DNA of 64,000 bases, from assembly GCF_008806955.1 (NCBI RefSeq), contig NZ_CP031727.1, positions 2,370,001-2,434,000 on the forward strand, read 5' to 3'. The notes beneath the pieces are model-generated. The model worked only from the letters and a program-made list of their open reading frames with translations, was not told the DNA's origin and searched no databases. A program made the translations under genes and the position numbers. Each line of letters opens with the position of its first letter. Within the stretch, counting starts at the first letter, position 1. This DNA is from Cellvibrio sp. KY-YJ-3 (lineage in GTDB: Bacteria > Pseudomonadota > Gammaproteobacteria > Pseudomonadales > Cellvibrionaceae). Below, piece by piece: positions 8,089-16,501 of the stretch.

Positions 8089-9163
8089 AGCAATATTTCT
8101 TACGCTGGGCAAAAAGAAAAAAACTGGTGAATAACAAGAGTAAAGCGCTTATTGAACCGCCGCCGGAAGAGGAGCCTGCTTTCGCAGATGAACTACTGCC
8201 CGCAACACTGGTGGTGCTACTTAAGGCTATGGAGGATTGCGCCGAACTGCTCGTTGCAGAGGATGAACTCATCGCGCTGCTACTGGATTCCACGTCGGGC
8301 AAGGTTGATGTGCGGTCAATTTTTTCGAGCATAATTTGCGCATAGCGTATGCCGAACTCACGCACTGACTCCGTGGAGAAGTGTGCACCATCGCCAGGAA
8401 TATTGGGTAAACCAGCGGCGGATGCGACGAAGCTGTTGCTGAGCAGGTCTGGCAATTTATTAATTTCCGGGTTGTGCCAGTGACAGCAGCCATTGTAGTC
8501 CGCGTAAAGTAATTCCCCCGCGATAAAGGGAACATCACCGATGTTCAAATCCTCGCGCAAGTTGGTCACGATTTCTTTTACTTTGAACTTCCATTGTTGG
8601 TCAGACGTATTGCTTTCGCCTTGATGAAAGATAATGCCTTTTATTACACCGCTGGCTTGTGCTTTTTTTGCCATATCCAAAAGCCATGCATAACCGCCAT
8701 CAAATTGTGCAGGGATATTTGCATTGTTCCGTCCAATAGGTGCACTTTTTTGAAATAGTTCAATAGGCGTACCGGGCACAGAGGCGGGCACTAAACCAAT
8801 AGTGACAGTGCTCGACATTCCGTCCGCCATGGTCTTGCCAAAGTAATCACCTGGGCCCAAGCCAATCCAGGTTGTTAGTGGGTGCTGGCAGCGATTAAGT
8901 GGTGGCGCTGCGGTGTACCAACTCCCATAAGTCCGTCCCAAGTCGCTGCAATTTAAATTTGCCATGACTTTGACGCGATCATTCGTGACCTTGTCTTGTG
9001 GTTCTATGGCAGCTGACCCATCCATATTTGATTGGCCGAACATCAAGTAGATATGAAAATTGGGGTCTGGCTCTGCCTGGGTAAAAAAAGCGATTGATGA
9101 CAATGTCATCAGGGTTAAACCTTTAACAAGGTGTTTTCCAAAACGGTTCAATGTGAGTGGCAT
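8087..9163 (-). CDS. Secreted SGNH carbohydrate acetylesterase (CE6/SASA-like) with GlyGly-CTERM tail
   Basis: A 358-residue esterase probably removing O-acetyl groups from plant polysaccharide such as xylan. A signal peptide (ending near FFTQA, residue 30) precedes the catalytic block I motif MFGQSNMDGS, with nucleophile S45. HQGESN and the C-terminal DGAHFS (Asp-His of the triad) complete the CE6/sialate-acetylesterase pattern. The C-terminus is a serine-rich linker followed by GGGS, a hydrophobic helix and a basic RKK end. This is the GlyGly-CTERM signal cut by rhombosortase on type II-secreted proteins. The start at 9163 is preferred over upstream ATGs because it begins the signal peptide and has a GGA site about 12 bases before it. 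It converges on the di-haem protein gene. Confidence 0.85.
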   Translation of the reverse strand: MPLTLNRFGKHLVKGLTLMTLSSIAFFTQAEPDPNFHIYLMFGQSNMDGSAAIEPQDKVTNDRVKVMANLNCSDLGRTYGSWYTAAPPLNRCQHPLTTWIGLGPGDYFGKTMADGMSSTVTIGLVPASVPGTPIELFQKSAPIGRNNANIPAQFDGGYAWLLDMAKKAQASGVIKGIIFHQGESNTSDQQWKFKVKEIVTNLREDLNIGDVPFIAGELLYADYNGCCHWHNPEINKLPDLLSNSFVASAAGLPNIPGDGAHFSTESVREFGIRYAQIMLEKIDRTSTLPDVESSSSAMSSSSATSSSAQSSIALSSTTSVAGSSSSAKAGSSSGGGSISALLLLFTSFFLFAQRKKYC

Positions 9164-9529
9164 AAAAAATATTCCGGAGCATGCGCAGCTTGCGTTCAGC
9201 CTTTGCGAATTTTCAAAAGACTTGGCAGGCTTGGCTTGTGATTTATTAATCATTATTAATGACACGGGGCTACTGCCACTAAGCAAATGGCAGTGGCGCG
9301 GAGGATAGGGGGTAAGTCGTTCGTGGGCTTGTTGGAATCGCCCAAAGAGTTGCACTTTGTCAAAATTGGTAGTTTTAATTCAAAAACTACAGATCGGGGG
9401 AGTGATAAACGTCCGCCATCCAGCGGTTGCTTACATTTATCCTTTATTAGTGATGATGGCTGTCACTCCTGTTAAGGGCAGTGATGGTGGTAAGTTGTTA
9501 TCTCCCCCTCTAAATCACGGAGAGAGATC
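9164..9529. other. Divergent intergenic region
   Basis: This 366-base gap separates the minus-strand esterase from the plus-strand VOC gene and must hold both promoters. The one clear element is the inverted repeat at 9369-9390, listed separately. No conserved open frame or RNA gene was seen. Confidence 0.5.
9369..9390. promoter_or_regulatory. Palindromic candidate operator
   Basis: Perfect inverted repeat with arms GTAGTTTT and AAAACTAC separated by six bases, in the middle of a divergent intergenic region. The arm and spacer sizes suit a dimeric repressor. No neighbouring regulator gene identifies the binder. Confidence 0.45.
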
Positions 9530-9937
9530 ATGAGTACTGAAAACCCCAGCATCATTTCGCATCTATCCATAGGCACTAACGATTACGAAAGCGCACGCGC
9601 GTTTTACGATGCAGTGCTGCCATCACTCGGCATTCAGGTGATTATGGAGCACCCCGGCGCTGTCGCTTATGGGCGACTCTACCCCGAGTTTTGGGTGCAA
9701 CTGCCACACGACGGCAAACCCGCCACCGTCGGCAACGGCTTCCATATGGGGTTTATCGCCCAAACCAAACAACAAGTGCACGATTTTTACGATGCAGCCA
9801 TCGCCGCAGGCGCCACTTGCGATGGCCCACCCGGCCCGCGCCCGCTATACGGTGAACCCTATTACGGCTGTTTTGTGCGCGACCTGGAAGGCCACAAAAT
9901 TGAAGCCGCGTTTTGGGATGAAACCCTGGGCCAGTAA
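9530..9937 (+). CDS. VOC-family (glyoxalase/bleomycin-resistance fold) protein
   Basis: A 135-residue single-domain protein of the vicinal oxygen chelate superfamily. It starts ISHLSIGTNDYESARAFYDA, the usual first beta-alpha unit with a metal-binding His, and ends with DLEGHKIEAAFW, where the final Glu normally ligates the metal. Members act as lyases, isomerases, dioxygenases or resistance proteins, and the substrate cannot be read from the sequence. A strong GGAGAGAG site precedes the ATG. The ABM-domain gene starts 40 bases downstream on the same strand, so the two are probably cotranscribed. Confidence 0.88.
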   Translation: MSTENPSIISHLSIGTNDYESARAFYDAVLPSLGIQVIMEHPGAVAYGRLYPEFWVQLPHDGKPATVGNGFHMGFIAQTKQQVHDFYDAAIAAGATCDGPPGPRPLYGEPYYGCFVRDLEGHKIEAAFWDETLGQ

Positions 9938-9977
9938 ACATCACCACCAGCCATTTGTACTCAACTAAGGAATACCT

Positions 9978-10328
9978 ATGTCAAATCAAGCAAGTGTCGA
10001 GTCTGCACGGGCCTATCGCTTGGATAGATTTATTGTGCCCCATGCCGCGCGCGAAGAATTTCTCCCCCGTATTCACTCCATTCACGCACTGCTCAAAACC
10101 CAGCCGGGTTTTATTCAGGATTTTCTATTAGAACAACCCATCGACGACCAGTGTTTTTCACTGGTCACGCTGGTGGAATGGCAGGATCAGGCATCCATTG
10201 CGGCCGCGCGTATGGAGGTAAAAGCCCGCTACGAGAAAACTGGTTTTAACCCCCAGCAGGCGATGGAGCAATTGGGCATTACCATGGAAATGGGTAACTA
10301 CAAATCCCTCCCTGCCGCTCTTGGTTAA
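9978..10328 (+). CDS. Antibiotic biosynthesis monooxygenase (ABM) domain protein
   Basis: A small cytoplasmic protein of 116 residues with a ferredoxin-like ABM fold: a beta strand (YRLDRFIVP), then HAAREEFLPRIHSIHALLKT, a core strand GFIQDFLLEQ and the typical SLVTLVEWQDQASIAAARM. Such proteins are heme-degrading, quinol-oxidising or uncharacterised monooxygenases; no specific substrate is evident. An AAGGAA ribosome site lies just before the ATG. It follows the VOC gene in the same direction. Confidence 0.8.
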   Translation: MSNQASVESARAYRLDRFIVPHAAREEFLPRIHSIHALLKTQPGFIQDFLLEQPIDDQCFSLVTLVEWQDQASIAAARMEVKARYEKTGFNPQQAMEQLGITMEMGNYKSLPAALG

Positions 10329-10345
10329 AGGGAGGAGTTCATTTT

Positions 10346-10367
10346 TCCCCCTTTGAAAAAAGGGGGA
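10346..10367. repeat. Palindromic intergenic repeat, copy 1 (CCCCCTTT hairpin with GAAA loop)
   Basis: Stem TCCCCCTTT / AAAGGGGGA closed by a GAAA tetraloop, just after the ABM gene. The same element occurs inverted at 58438-58461, where the loop reads TTTC. It may act as a terminator for the ABM gene and is probably one of many copies in the genome. Confidence 0.7.
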
Positions 10368-10455
10368 TTCTAAACAGCCTGTTTCTCCCGCCGGGTGATT
10401 CAAGCGTATAATGCGCGCCTTTTCTCCTTTATCGATTCGCACAAAAGGCCGTTTC

Positions 10456-11970
10456 ATGTCTGAAGTCCGCACCCGTATTGCCCCATCGCCCACCGGCGAC
10501 CCCCACGTAGGCACCGCCTATATTGCTCTGTTCAACCTGTGTTTTGCCCGTCAACACGGTGGCAAATTCCTGTTGCGCATTGAAGATACCGACCAAACCC
10601 GCAGCACGCCCGAATCCGAACAAGCGATTCTGGACAGCCTGCGCTGGTTAGGTTTGGAGTGGGACGAAGGCCCGGACGTGGGCGGCCCGCACGGCCCCTA
10701 TCGCCAAAGCGAGCGGATGGATATCTACGGTAAATACGCGTTCGAGCTGGTCGAGAAAGGCCATGCCTTTTATTGCTTCGCGACTGCGGAAGAGTTGGAC
10801 GAAATGCGCCGCGAGCAACAAGCGCGCGGTGAAACGCCCAAGTACGACGGCCGCGGTTTGAAATTATCGCCCGCCGAAGTACAAGCCAAGTTGGATGCGG
10901 GCGAGCCTTATGTGATCCGCATGAAAATCCCGGAAGAGGGCGTGTGTGAAATCGACGATATGCTGCGCGGCAAGATCGAGATCGAATGGTCGCAAGTGGA
11001 TATGCAAGTGCTGCTCAAAGGCGACGGCATGCCCACCTATCACCTCGCCAACGTGGTGGACGATCACCTTATGCAAATCACCCACGTGATTCGCGGCGAA
11101 GAGTGGATCAACTCTGCGCCCAAGCATTTGAAACTTTACGAATACTTCGGTTGGCAAGCGCCAGTGCTGTGCCATTTGCCGCTGCTGCGCAATCCGGATA
11201 AATCCAAACTCAGCAAACGCAAAAACCCCACCAGCATTCTTTATTACAAGCGCATGGGTTATTTGCCAGAAGCCATGCTCAACTACCTCGGCCGCATGGG
11301 CTGGTCAATGCCGGACGAGCGCGAGAAATTCACCCTCGCCGAAATGCAGGAACATTTTGACCTGCTGCGCGTGTCATTAGGCGGCCCGATTTTCGACGTG
11401 GAAAAACTCAACTGGCTCAGCAGCCTGTGGATTCGCGAGAACTTCACCGTTGAACAACTTGCCGAGCGTTTGCACGGTTGGGCACTCAACCAAGAAACCC
11501 TGCTGCAAGCACTGCCACACGCCCAATCGCGCATGACCACCCTGAGCGATTTCGCCCCGCTGGCCGGCTTCCTCGTTAGCGGCATGATGCCGGTGAACGA
11601 AGCGAGTTTCGCAGGCAATAAGCTGGATATCGAAAAGCAAAAAGAATATCTGCAATTCGCCCTCTGGCGCTTGGAAGCCCTGCGCACCTGGGAGCGCGAC
11701 AACCTGTTTGTCGAACTCAAACTGCTTGCGGATCAAATGGGCATCAAGATCAAAGACGCCCTCGCGCCGGTCTTCGTCGCCATCGCAGGCACCACCGCGA
11801 GCTTCTCGGTAGTGGACTCCATGCATATCATCGGCCCCGACATGAGCCGCGCCCGCATCCGCCACGCAATCAACGCCTTGGGCGGCTTCGGCAAAAACAA
11901 ACAGAAAGACTTGGAGAAAATCTTCGACAAGTTAGGCACAGCCCAAGAGGAGCCAGCGGTTAATAGTTAA
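10456..11970 (+). CDS. gltX: Glutamyl-tRNA synthetase
   Basis: Class I aminoacyl-tRNA synthetase, 504 residues, which charges tRNA-Glu. The HIGH-equivalent motif appears as [13 protein letters not shown] near residue 10 and the KMSKS-equivalent as KSKLSKRKN in the middle. The remaining half is the all-helical anticodon-binding domain. An in-frame start exists 45 bases upstream, but the ATG at 10456 gives the normal N-terminus ([14 protein letters not shown]) and has an AAGG site at proper distance. The tRNA-Ala(GGC) gene follows at once, a neighbourhood also seen in other gammaproteobacteria such as E. coli. Confidence 0.97.
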   Translation: MSEVRTRIAPSPTGDPHVGTAYIALFNLCFARQHGGKFLLRIEDTDQTRSTPESEQAILDSLRWLGLEWDEGPDVGGPHGPYRQSERMDIYGKYAFELVEKGHAFYCFATAEELDEMRREQQARGETPKYDGRGLKLSPAEVQAKLDAGEPYVIRMKIPEEGVCEIDDMLRGKIEIEWSQVDMQVLLKGDGMPTYHLANVVDDHLMQITHVIRGEEWINSAPKHLKLYEYFGWQAPVLCHLPLLRNPDKSKLSKRKNPTSILYYKRMGYLPEAMLNYLGRMGWSMPDEREKFTLAEMQEHFDLLRVSLGGPIFDVEKLNWLSSLWIRENFTVEQLAERLHGWALNQETLLQALPHAQSRMTTLSDFAPLAGFLVSGMMPVNEASFAGNKLDIEKQKEYLQFALWRLEALRTWERDNLFVELKLLADQMGIKIKDALAPVFVAIAGTTASFSVVDSMHIIGPDMSRARIRHAINALGGFGKNKQKDLEKIFDKLGTAQEEPAVNS

Positions 11971-12082
11971 CCGCTTGATTTCCCAATAAAAAACCGGAGT
12001 ACAAGCCCAAAACTTTTGCTTGACACTCCGGAACCGGCTGCATAAAATGCGCGCCACTCAGAGACAGGATGTCGACGAATCT

Positions 12083-12158
12083 GGGGCTATAGCTCAGCTG
12101 GGAGAGCGCAACACTGGCAGTGTTGAGGTCAGCGGTTCGATCCCGCTTAGCTCCACCA
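12083..12158 (+). tRNA. tRNA-Ala (anticodon GGC)
   Basis: A 76-base cloverleaf. The acceptor arm GGGGCTA pairs with TAGCTCC and includes the G3-U70 wobble that defines tRNA-Ala. The D-arm is GCTC-AGCTGGGA-GAGC, the anticodon arm CAACA-CTGGCAG-TGTTG carries GGC, the T-arm contains GGTTCGATCCC, and CCA is encoded. A strong terminator follows. Confidence 0.97.
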
Positions 12159-12162
12159 AATT

Positions 12163-12197
12163 AAAAACCCGCTTATCGCAAGATAAGCGGGTTTTTT
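12163..12197 (+). terminator. Terminator of the tRNA-Ala transcript
   Basis: Long stem ACCCGCTTATC / GATAAGCGGGT with a GCAA tetraloop, flanked by an A-run upstream and six T residues downstream; it could work in both directions. Confidence 0.9.
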
Positions 12198-12426
12198 GTT
12201 TTCCAGGGCCTGATTTAGATGGGCTTTTGATCTATCCACTACATGTTTTTTTTAGATGTGTATATGCGGAAGCTAATGCAACAGATTAAGTGGTTATTAG
12301 TTGTAACTTGCTGTTGTGCATTTAATAAGTATGATTGATGACTTGTGCGGTCTTAAACAGAAAACGACGTTCGTGTAGCTATATGGTCTACCTTTGTATC
12401 TTTCAAATGAATCAAATGGAATAAAT

Positions 12427-14568
12427 ATGCTAACTGAAAAAAATAGAGAAGAGTTCTTTAAGGTTGCCGATTCACTGAAAAGATTTAAACGGGCAGAAAT
12501 AAAGGATGAGCATGAGCGGTCATTAATAGACAAACTTTATACGGATCTTTTGCCTGAAAATCAGGTATATAAAATGATTCTTTCTGATAATACGTCCTTT
12601 TTGGTGGGTAGAAAAGGGACTGGGAAATCTACAATAATTTTGCGTTTGGAAAGTGAGTATCGAAAAAGGGAGGATTATCTTCCTTGCTATATTGATACAA
12701 AAACAGTTTTTGAAAGCACAAAAAGCGACTACCAGAATTTAGATTATTTAAAAGGTAAAATACCATCAGAAGCTCTTGAAAAGTACCTTGTGGAACGTTC
12801 GTTTATCCAAAGTGTATTGAAGGCAATAGTAAAAGAACTGGAACTAAAAACTGACTCCTATCTTAGTAAGTTTGCCAATGTTATAGGTCTTAGTAGAACA
12901 ACAGCTGTAAAGGATCGTGTTGCTGGTCTTTACATTAAAATTGAAAATAATCAACACCTTAAAGCCATTGAGTTGCCAGTCATCAACGAGTATGTAAACT
13001 CAATATCCGCGTCAACGGAGAAAGAATCTGCAGTAGCAAATAAGCAAGATGGTGCGATTAGTTTTGGTGTGGATGGTGGTGGGCCAAATTTTGATTTAAA
13101 TGGCGCGTTAGGGAATACAAAGACAGATCGATCTAAACAAATTGATGTTTGGGAAAAGAAATTTTCCGGTGCATTGTTAAAAGTTTTTCAAATTAAAGAT
13201 GTCATAGATGAAGTTAAAGAGATTTTATCGGTCCTTCACGTAAAAAAATTAGTCATATTTCTTGATGATTTTTCTGAAGTCGAAGAGGCAACCATAAAGA
13301 ATTTTGTTGATGTTGTTCTTTCACCTCTGAATAATTGGGGCGATGAATTTATCTGTTTTAAAGTTGCGGCGTATCCAAACCGCTTATATTTTGGCGACAT
13401 CGATAAAGGAAAGGTCGATGTGATTGATTTGGATTTTTACAACCTCTACTCAAATTATGACAAAAATACAATGGAGTCTCTTTCTCTTGACTTCACTAAA
13501 AGACTTGTCGGCACGAGAGTCAAATATTTTAGTACGAATGCTATAGATGAATTTTTTGATGTAAATAATACTACCTCTATAGATGATTATATGGAGCTGC
13601 TGTTCAAGGCATCTTTAAATGTTCCTAGAATTATTGGGTACTTACTTTTTTACTGTCATCAAACTCATATTTCAGTTGGAAAAAAAATAACAAAATCAGC
13701 AATAGATTCTGCTGCACAAAAATATTATGAAAAGGTCGTCTATTCTTTTTTTGAGGTAACTAGTCATAGCTTGCTTTCGTTTGACGAGAAAGTTTCCGAA
13801 TTGCAGCAGAGAGAGCTTCTGAATGTCTTTATCAATAAGCTAAAGCAAGTGCGCCGTCAAGTTATCACTGGCGAGTTGTCCGGTGCAGTATATCAATCTG
13901 ATAAAAACAATCCCTTTACTAGCCATTTCTACTTTTCTCCCAATTTAGAAAAGTTTGTTAGAACATTAGAGTTAAATTTTTTTGTTTCAAAATATGCTGA
14001 AATGAGCGATAGGGACGGAAGAAAAATATCCGTTTATTGTCTTAATTATGGGCTGACCTTGCTAGAAAATATGAAGTGGGGGAAGCCCATTGGATCGGAC
14101 TATCGAAAGTATTTTATTGCTAGGCCATTTGACTTCGAATCTATTTTTGAAGAGTTTTTGCGAAACTCCAAACATATCAAATGCATAAATCCTGACTGTG
14201 CTCGCAAGTATCCTTACGAGCAGCTTCAGTTTTTAGAATTTAACAAAATGAAGTGTGTTGATTGTCAGTGTCAGGTTCATGTGCAGGCGATTTCAGATGG
14301 CATTAAAACTGAGCTAGAAAAAATAGATAAGTCAAAGTTGCTACCAAGAATTGAGCTTGGAATTTTGCATGAGTTGAATAGTAGCGATAGTCAATTGTAT
14401 GCAAAGGATTTGGCGGAGGAATTAGATATTTCGTCCTATCTGGTTGCTAAAAGGGCGGAGAAGTTAGATAGAAAGCATGGTCTGATAACTAGGAATAGAA
14501 TGAATGGAGCACTTATTAAATATGCAATTTCAGACAAGGGTAAAAATGAGTACTTTAATGAAAATTAA
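12427..14568 (+). CDS. P-loop ATPase with zinc ribbon and C-terminal winged helix, function unknown (possibly acquired)
   Basis: A 713-residue cytoplasmic protein of no firmly recognised function. Walker A is GRKGTGKS (residues 61-68) and Walker B is LVIFLDDF (about 275-282), resembling Sll1717-type or STAND-like P-loop ATPases. A helical region of about 250 residues follows. A zinc-ribbon-like cluster comes next: C586-x4-C591 and C610-x2-C613 with C615. The last 80 residues look like a winged helix (YAKDLAEELDISSYLVAKRA). The DNA is visibly AT-rich compared with its neighbours and lies just after a tRNA gene, both suggesting horizontal acquisition. The ATG at 12427 is preferred to an upstream TTG at 12394. 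Large sensor-like ATPases on single-gene islands are often defence proteins, but nothing here proves that. Confidence 0.75.
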   Translation: MLTEKNREEFFKVADSLKRFKRAEIKDEHERSLIDKLYTDLLPENQVYKMILSDNTSFLVGRKGTGKSTIILRLESEYRKREDYLPCYIDTKTVFESTKSDYQNLDYLKGKIPSEALEKYLVERSFIQSVLKAIVKELELKTDSYLSKFANVIGLSRTTAVKDRVAGLYIKIENNQHLKAIELPVINEYVNSISASTEKESAVANKQDGAISFGVDGGGPNFDLNGALGNTKTDRSKQIDVWEKKFSGALLKVFQIKDVIDEVKEILSVLHVKKLVIFLDDFSEVEEATIKNFVDVVLSPLNNWGDEFICFKVAAYPNRLYFGDIDKGKVDVIDLDFYNLYSNYDKNTMESLSLDFTKRLVGTRVKYFSTNAIDEFFDVNNTTSIDDYMELLFKASLNVPRIIGYLLFYCHQTHISVGKKITKSAIDSAAQKYYEKVVYSFFEVTSHSLLSFDEKVSELQQRELLNVFINKLKQVRRQVITGELSGAVYQSDKNNPFTSHFYFSPNLEKFVRTLELNFFVSKYAEMSDRDGRKISVYCLNYGLTLLENMKWGKPIGSDYRKYFIARPFDFESIFEEFLRNSKHIKCINPDCARKYPYEQLQFLEFNKMKCVDCQCQVHVQAISDGIKTELEKIDKSKLLPRIELGILHELNSSDSQLYAKDLAEELDISSYLVAKRAEKLDRKHGLITRNRMNGALIKYAISDKGKNEYFNEN

Positions 14569-14590
14569 ATAAGAATATATCTCTTTCATA

Positions 14591-14618
14591 AGGCGGCTCA
14601 AAAAGCCGCCTCAATTTT
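14591..14618 (+). terminator. Terminator after the P-loop ATPase gene
   Basis: Stem AGGCGGCT / AGCCGCCT with a CAAAA loop and a short CAATTTT tail, starting 22 bases after the stop codon. Confidence 0.75.
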
Positions 14619-14772
14619 ATCTACTCTGCTTTTCAACAATCCCCCTAACCCGAAACAACAAATCCCCCAATCCTGCAATTGCCTGTGCAGGCAATTCCAC
14701 CTCTTGAGTAGTTTTCTCGCAAAGTGATTGCAGTAAAACAATCTGCTCTTGTGATTGAGTGTCTTGTTCTTC
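14617..14772 (-). pseudogene. 3' remnant of a degraded gene
   Basis: Reading the minus strand gives 51 sense codons ending in TAA at 14617. The peptide is well behaved (SLCEKTTQEVELPAQAIAG, then GDLLFRVRGIVEKQ) and helix-prone. It is closed upstream by an in-frame TAG at 14773-14775 and has no plausible start. It looks like the C-terminal end of a gene whose front was lost, perhaps when the neighbouring AT-rich ATPase gene arrived. The parent family was not recognised. Confidence 0.4.
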
Positions 14773-15092
14773 CTATTTTTTTCTCCGGTGTTTTTTCTTA
14801 AAAGTTGTAACCAATACTTTCCAGATATTCACCTCCAGGTAAATGGATTTCTATGCAGCTTTGTTTCTGGTAGCTGAACGGAAAGGGATCTGGTCATTTC
14901 CGGGAAACGACCGCATTATCCGGAAAAGCGCCGTTGTTGCTATTTTTAGCAGAGAAATAGCCGCTATTATTTGGACGTACTACTATCGAGCTAAATATTT
15001 TTAAAATTTCTTGTCACACTTTGCACTACAGATTCGTCATGGTTGTGTAGCACCCAAAAACATCAAAATGACAGGTAATTCTTGAGGACAGG
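14773..15092. other. Intergenic region upstream of the ECF sigma factor
   Basis: About 320 bases without a convincing gene. The right part carries the ECF41-type promoter at 15012-15038 and a GAGGACAGG ribosome site before the ATG at 15093. Nothing else was identified. Confidence 0.5.
15012..15038 (+). promoter_or_regulatory. ECF41-type promoter, probable autoregulation
   Basis: TGTCACA at 15012-15018 and CGTC at 15035-15038 are separated by 16 bases. This matches the published ECF41 promoter pattern, which typically lies upstream of the sigma gene or its partner gene. The start codon is 55 bases downstream. Confidence 0.75.
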
Positions 15093-16007
15093 ATGGAAAA
15101 GAGCGATTGGTTGACAACACAATTTGAAACAACGCGACACCATTTACAGGCGGTGGCTTATCGCATGTTGGGTTCGCGCAGTGAGGCGGAGGATGCGGTG
15201 CAGGAGGCGTGGATCAGGTTGAATCGGTCTGATTCGGAAACTATCGAGAACCTTGGCGGCTGGCTCACTACTGTGGTAGCCAGAGTCTGCTTGGATATGT
15301 TGCGTGCACGCAAGGCGGGGCGTGAGGAATCGCTTGAGGAAATGTTGGTTGATCTGCCGGAGGAAGGTGAGGGCGATTTGGAGGAGAAATTATTGATCGC
15401 CGATTCAATTGGGCCTGCGTTGTTGCTGGTGTTGGATAAGCTCACGGCCGCGGAGCGTATCGCGTTTGTGCTGCATGATTTATTTGATTTACCGTTTGAT
15501 GAAATCGCGCCGATTATTGAACGCTCGGAATCGGCAACACGACAATTGGCTAGCCGTGCGCGCCGATGTGTTCGGGGGGCGGCTATGCCGCGCAAAGATG
15601 TGCAGCGCCAGCAGCAAGTGGTTGCTGCGTTTATGCAGGCGTCGCGGCAAGGTAATTTTGAGGCGCTGATCCGGCTGTTACACCCTGAGGTTGTGCTGCG
15701 TGCTGATGAAACGGCGATTAAAGTTTCCACGGCGAATAAAGCGCGCGGTGCACCGCAATTTGCAGCGGAGATCGCGGGCGCCAAGGCGGTGGCAGATACC
15801 TTGAATGGCAGTGCGCAGGGTGCGCAGCTGGCATTAGTGAATGGGTTTGCTGGCGCGACCTGGGGGATGAATGGAAAAACGGTGGTGGCGTTTTGCTTTG
15901 TGGTTAGCGATGGAAAAATCACAGCCATTGATATCGTTATGGACAAACAGGTTCTTGAAAATTTTGATATTCAACTCATCGACAATAACAGTGGGGTTAA
16001 CGCATGA
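15093..16007 (+). CDS. ECF41/SigJ-type RNA polymerase sigma factor with C-terminal SnoaL-like domain
   Basis: Alternative sigma factor of 304 residues. Region 2 is near residues 10-75 (AYRMLGSRSEAEDAVQEAWI; GGWLTTVVARVCLDMLRAR). Region 4 is near 105-165 (LTAAERIAFVLHDLFDLPFD; RSESATRQLASRARR). A SnoaL-like extension follows at about 170-300. In the ECF41 group this extension replaces a separate anti-sigma factor and tunes activity. A matching ECF41 promoter lies upstream. The stop overlaps the ATG of the DoxX-like gene by four bases, so the two are translationally coupled, and DoxX-like proteins are among the usual partners of ECF41 factors. The signal sensed is unknown. Confidence 0.92.
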   Translation: MEKSDWLTTQFETTRHHLQAVAYRMLGSRSEAEDAVQEAWIRLNRSDSETIENLGGWLTTVVARVCLDMLRARKAGREESLEEMLVDLPEEGEGDLEEKLLIADSIGPALLLVLDKLTAAERIAFVLHDLFDLPFDEIAPIIERSESATRQLASRARRCVRGAAMPRKDVQRQQQVVAAFMQASRQGNFEALIRLLHPEVVLRADETAIKVSTANKARGAPQFAAEIAGAKAVADTLNGSAQGAQLALVNGFAGATWGMNGKTVVAFCFVVSDGKITAIDIVMDKQVLENFDIQLIDNNSGVNA

Positions 16008-16375
16008 ATATTTTTTTATGGATTTTGCAAATTCTGCTCGCGCTGCATACCGTGATGGGCGCGGTGTGGAAATTCTCCCACAGCGCTGAACAAACCATGC
16101 CGTCGCTGAAAGCCATTCCGTCAGGTATTTGGTGGGCGCTCGCAGGTGTTGAGCTGTTGTGCGCGCTGTGCTTGATTTTGCCTGGGCTCTACAAACCTGC
16201 GGCAGTGTTAGTGCCTGTTGCGGCAACCTGTATTGCGGTGATTATGTTGTCCTTCTGTGCGATACATTTTCTTGCGGGAAATACAGACCTGGGTTCACCG
16301 ATTTATTGGTTGGTTGTTGCGGCGCTGTGTGCGTTTATTGCTTACGCCAGAGCGGTATTGCAACCCTTGGGGTAA
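16004..16375 (+). CDS. DoxX-like small membrane protein
   Basis: A 123-residue inner-membrane protein with four hydrophobic helices (IFLWILQILLALHTVMGAVW; the middle pair GIWWALAGVELLCALCLIL and AAVLVPVAATCIAVIMLSF; and a C-terminal helix). The pattern fits the DoxX/DoxD-like family. It overlaps the sigma factor by ATGA and is the likely regulated partner of the ECF41 factor. Its biochemical role is not known. Confidence 0.82.
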   Translation: MNIFLWILQILLALHTVMGAVWKFSHSAEQTMPSLKAIPSGIWWALAGVELLCALCLILPGLYKPAAVLVPVAATCIAVIMLSFCAIHFLAGNTDLGSPIYWLVVAALCAFIAYARAVLQPLG

Positions 16376-16422
16376 ACCCGGGGGAGTTGGTGAGGCGAGT
16401 GGTTTGATCATTTAAATCCAGT

Positions 16423-16462
16423 AAAACAAAACCCGAGACCTTGCGGCCTCGGGTTTTGTTTT
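16423..16462. terminator. Bidirectional terminator between the DoxX-like gene and the GH5 gene
   Basis: Arms AAAACAAAACCCGAGACC and GGCCTCGGGTTTTGTTTT close a TTGC loop with one internal mismatch. A-run and T-run on the two sides make it work for both convergent genes. Confidence 0.9.
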
Positions 16463-16501
16463 TACGCGTTGGGAATTGTGGTTATTCCTGCGAGCAGGAA
16501 A

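Noticed and set aside
12020-12289. Open frame across the tRNA-Ala gene
   Set aside because: It runs through a complete cloverleaf and its terminator; no coding evidence.
12083-14620. Integrated element bounded by a duplicated tRNA-Ala 3' end
   Set aside because: No second copy of the tRNA 3' sequence and no integrase gene were seen downstream.
15158-15946. 262-codon minus-strand frame opposite the ECF sigma gene
   Set aside because: The plus strand encodes complete sigma regions 2 and 4 with ribosome site and promoter; the antisense peptide is low-complexity.
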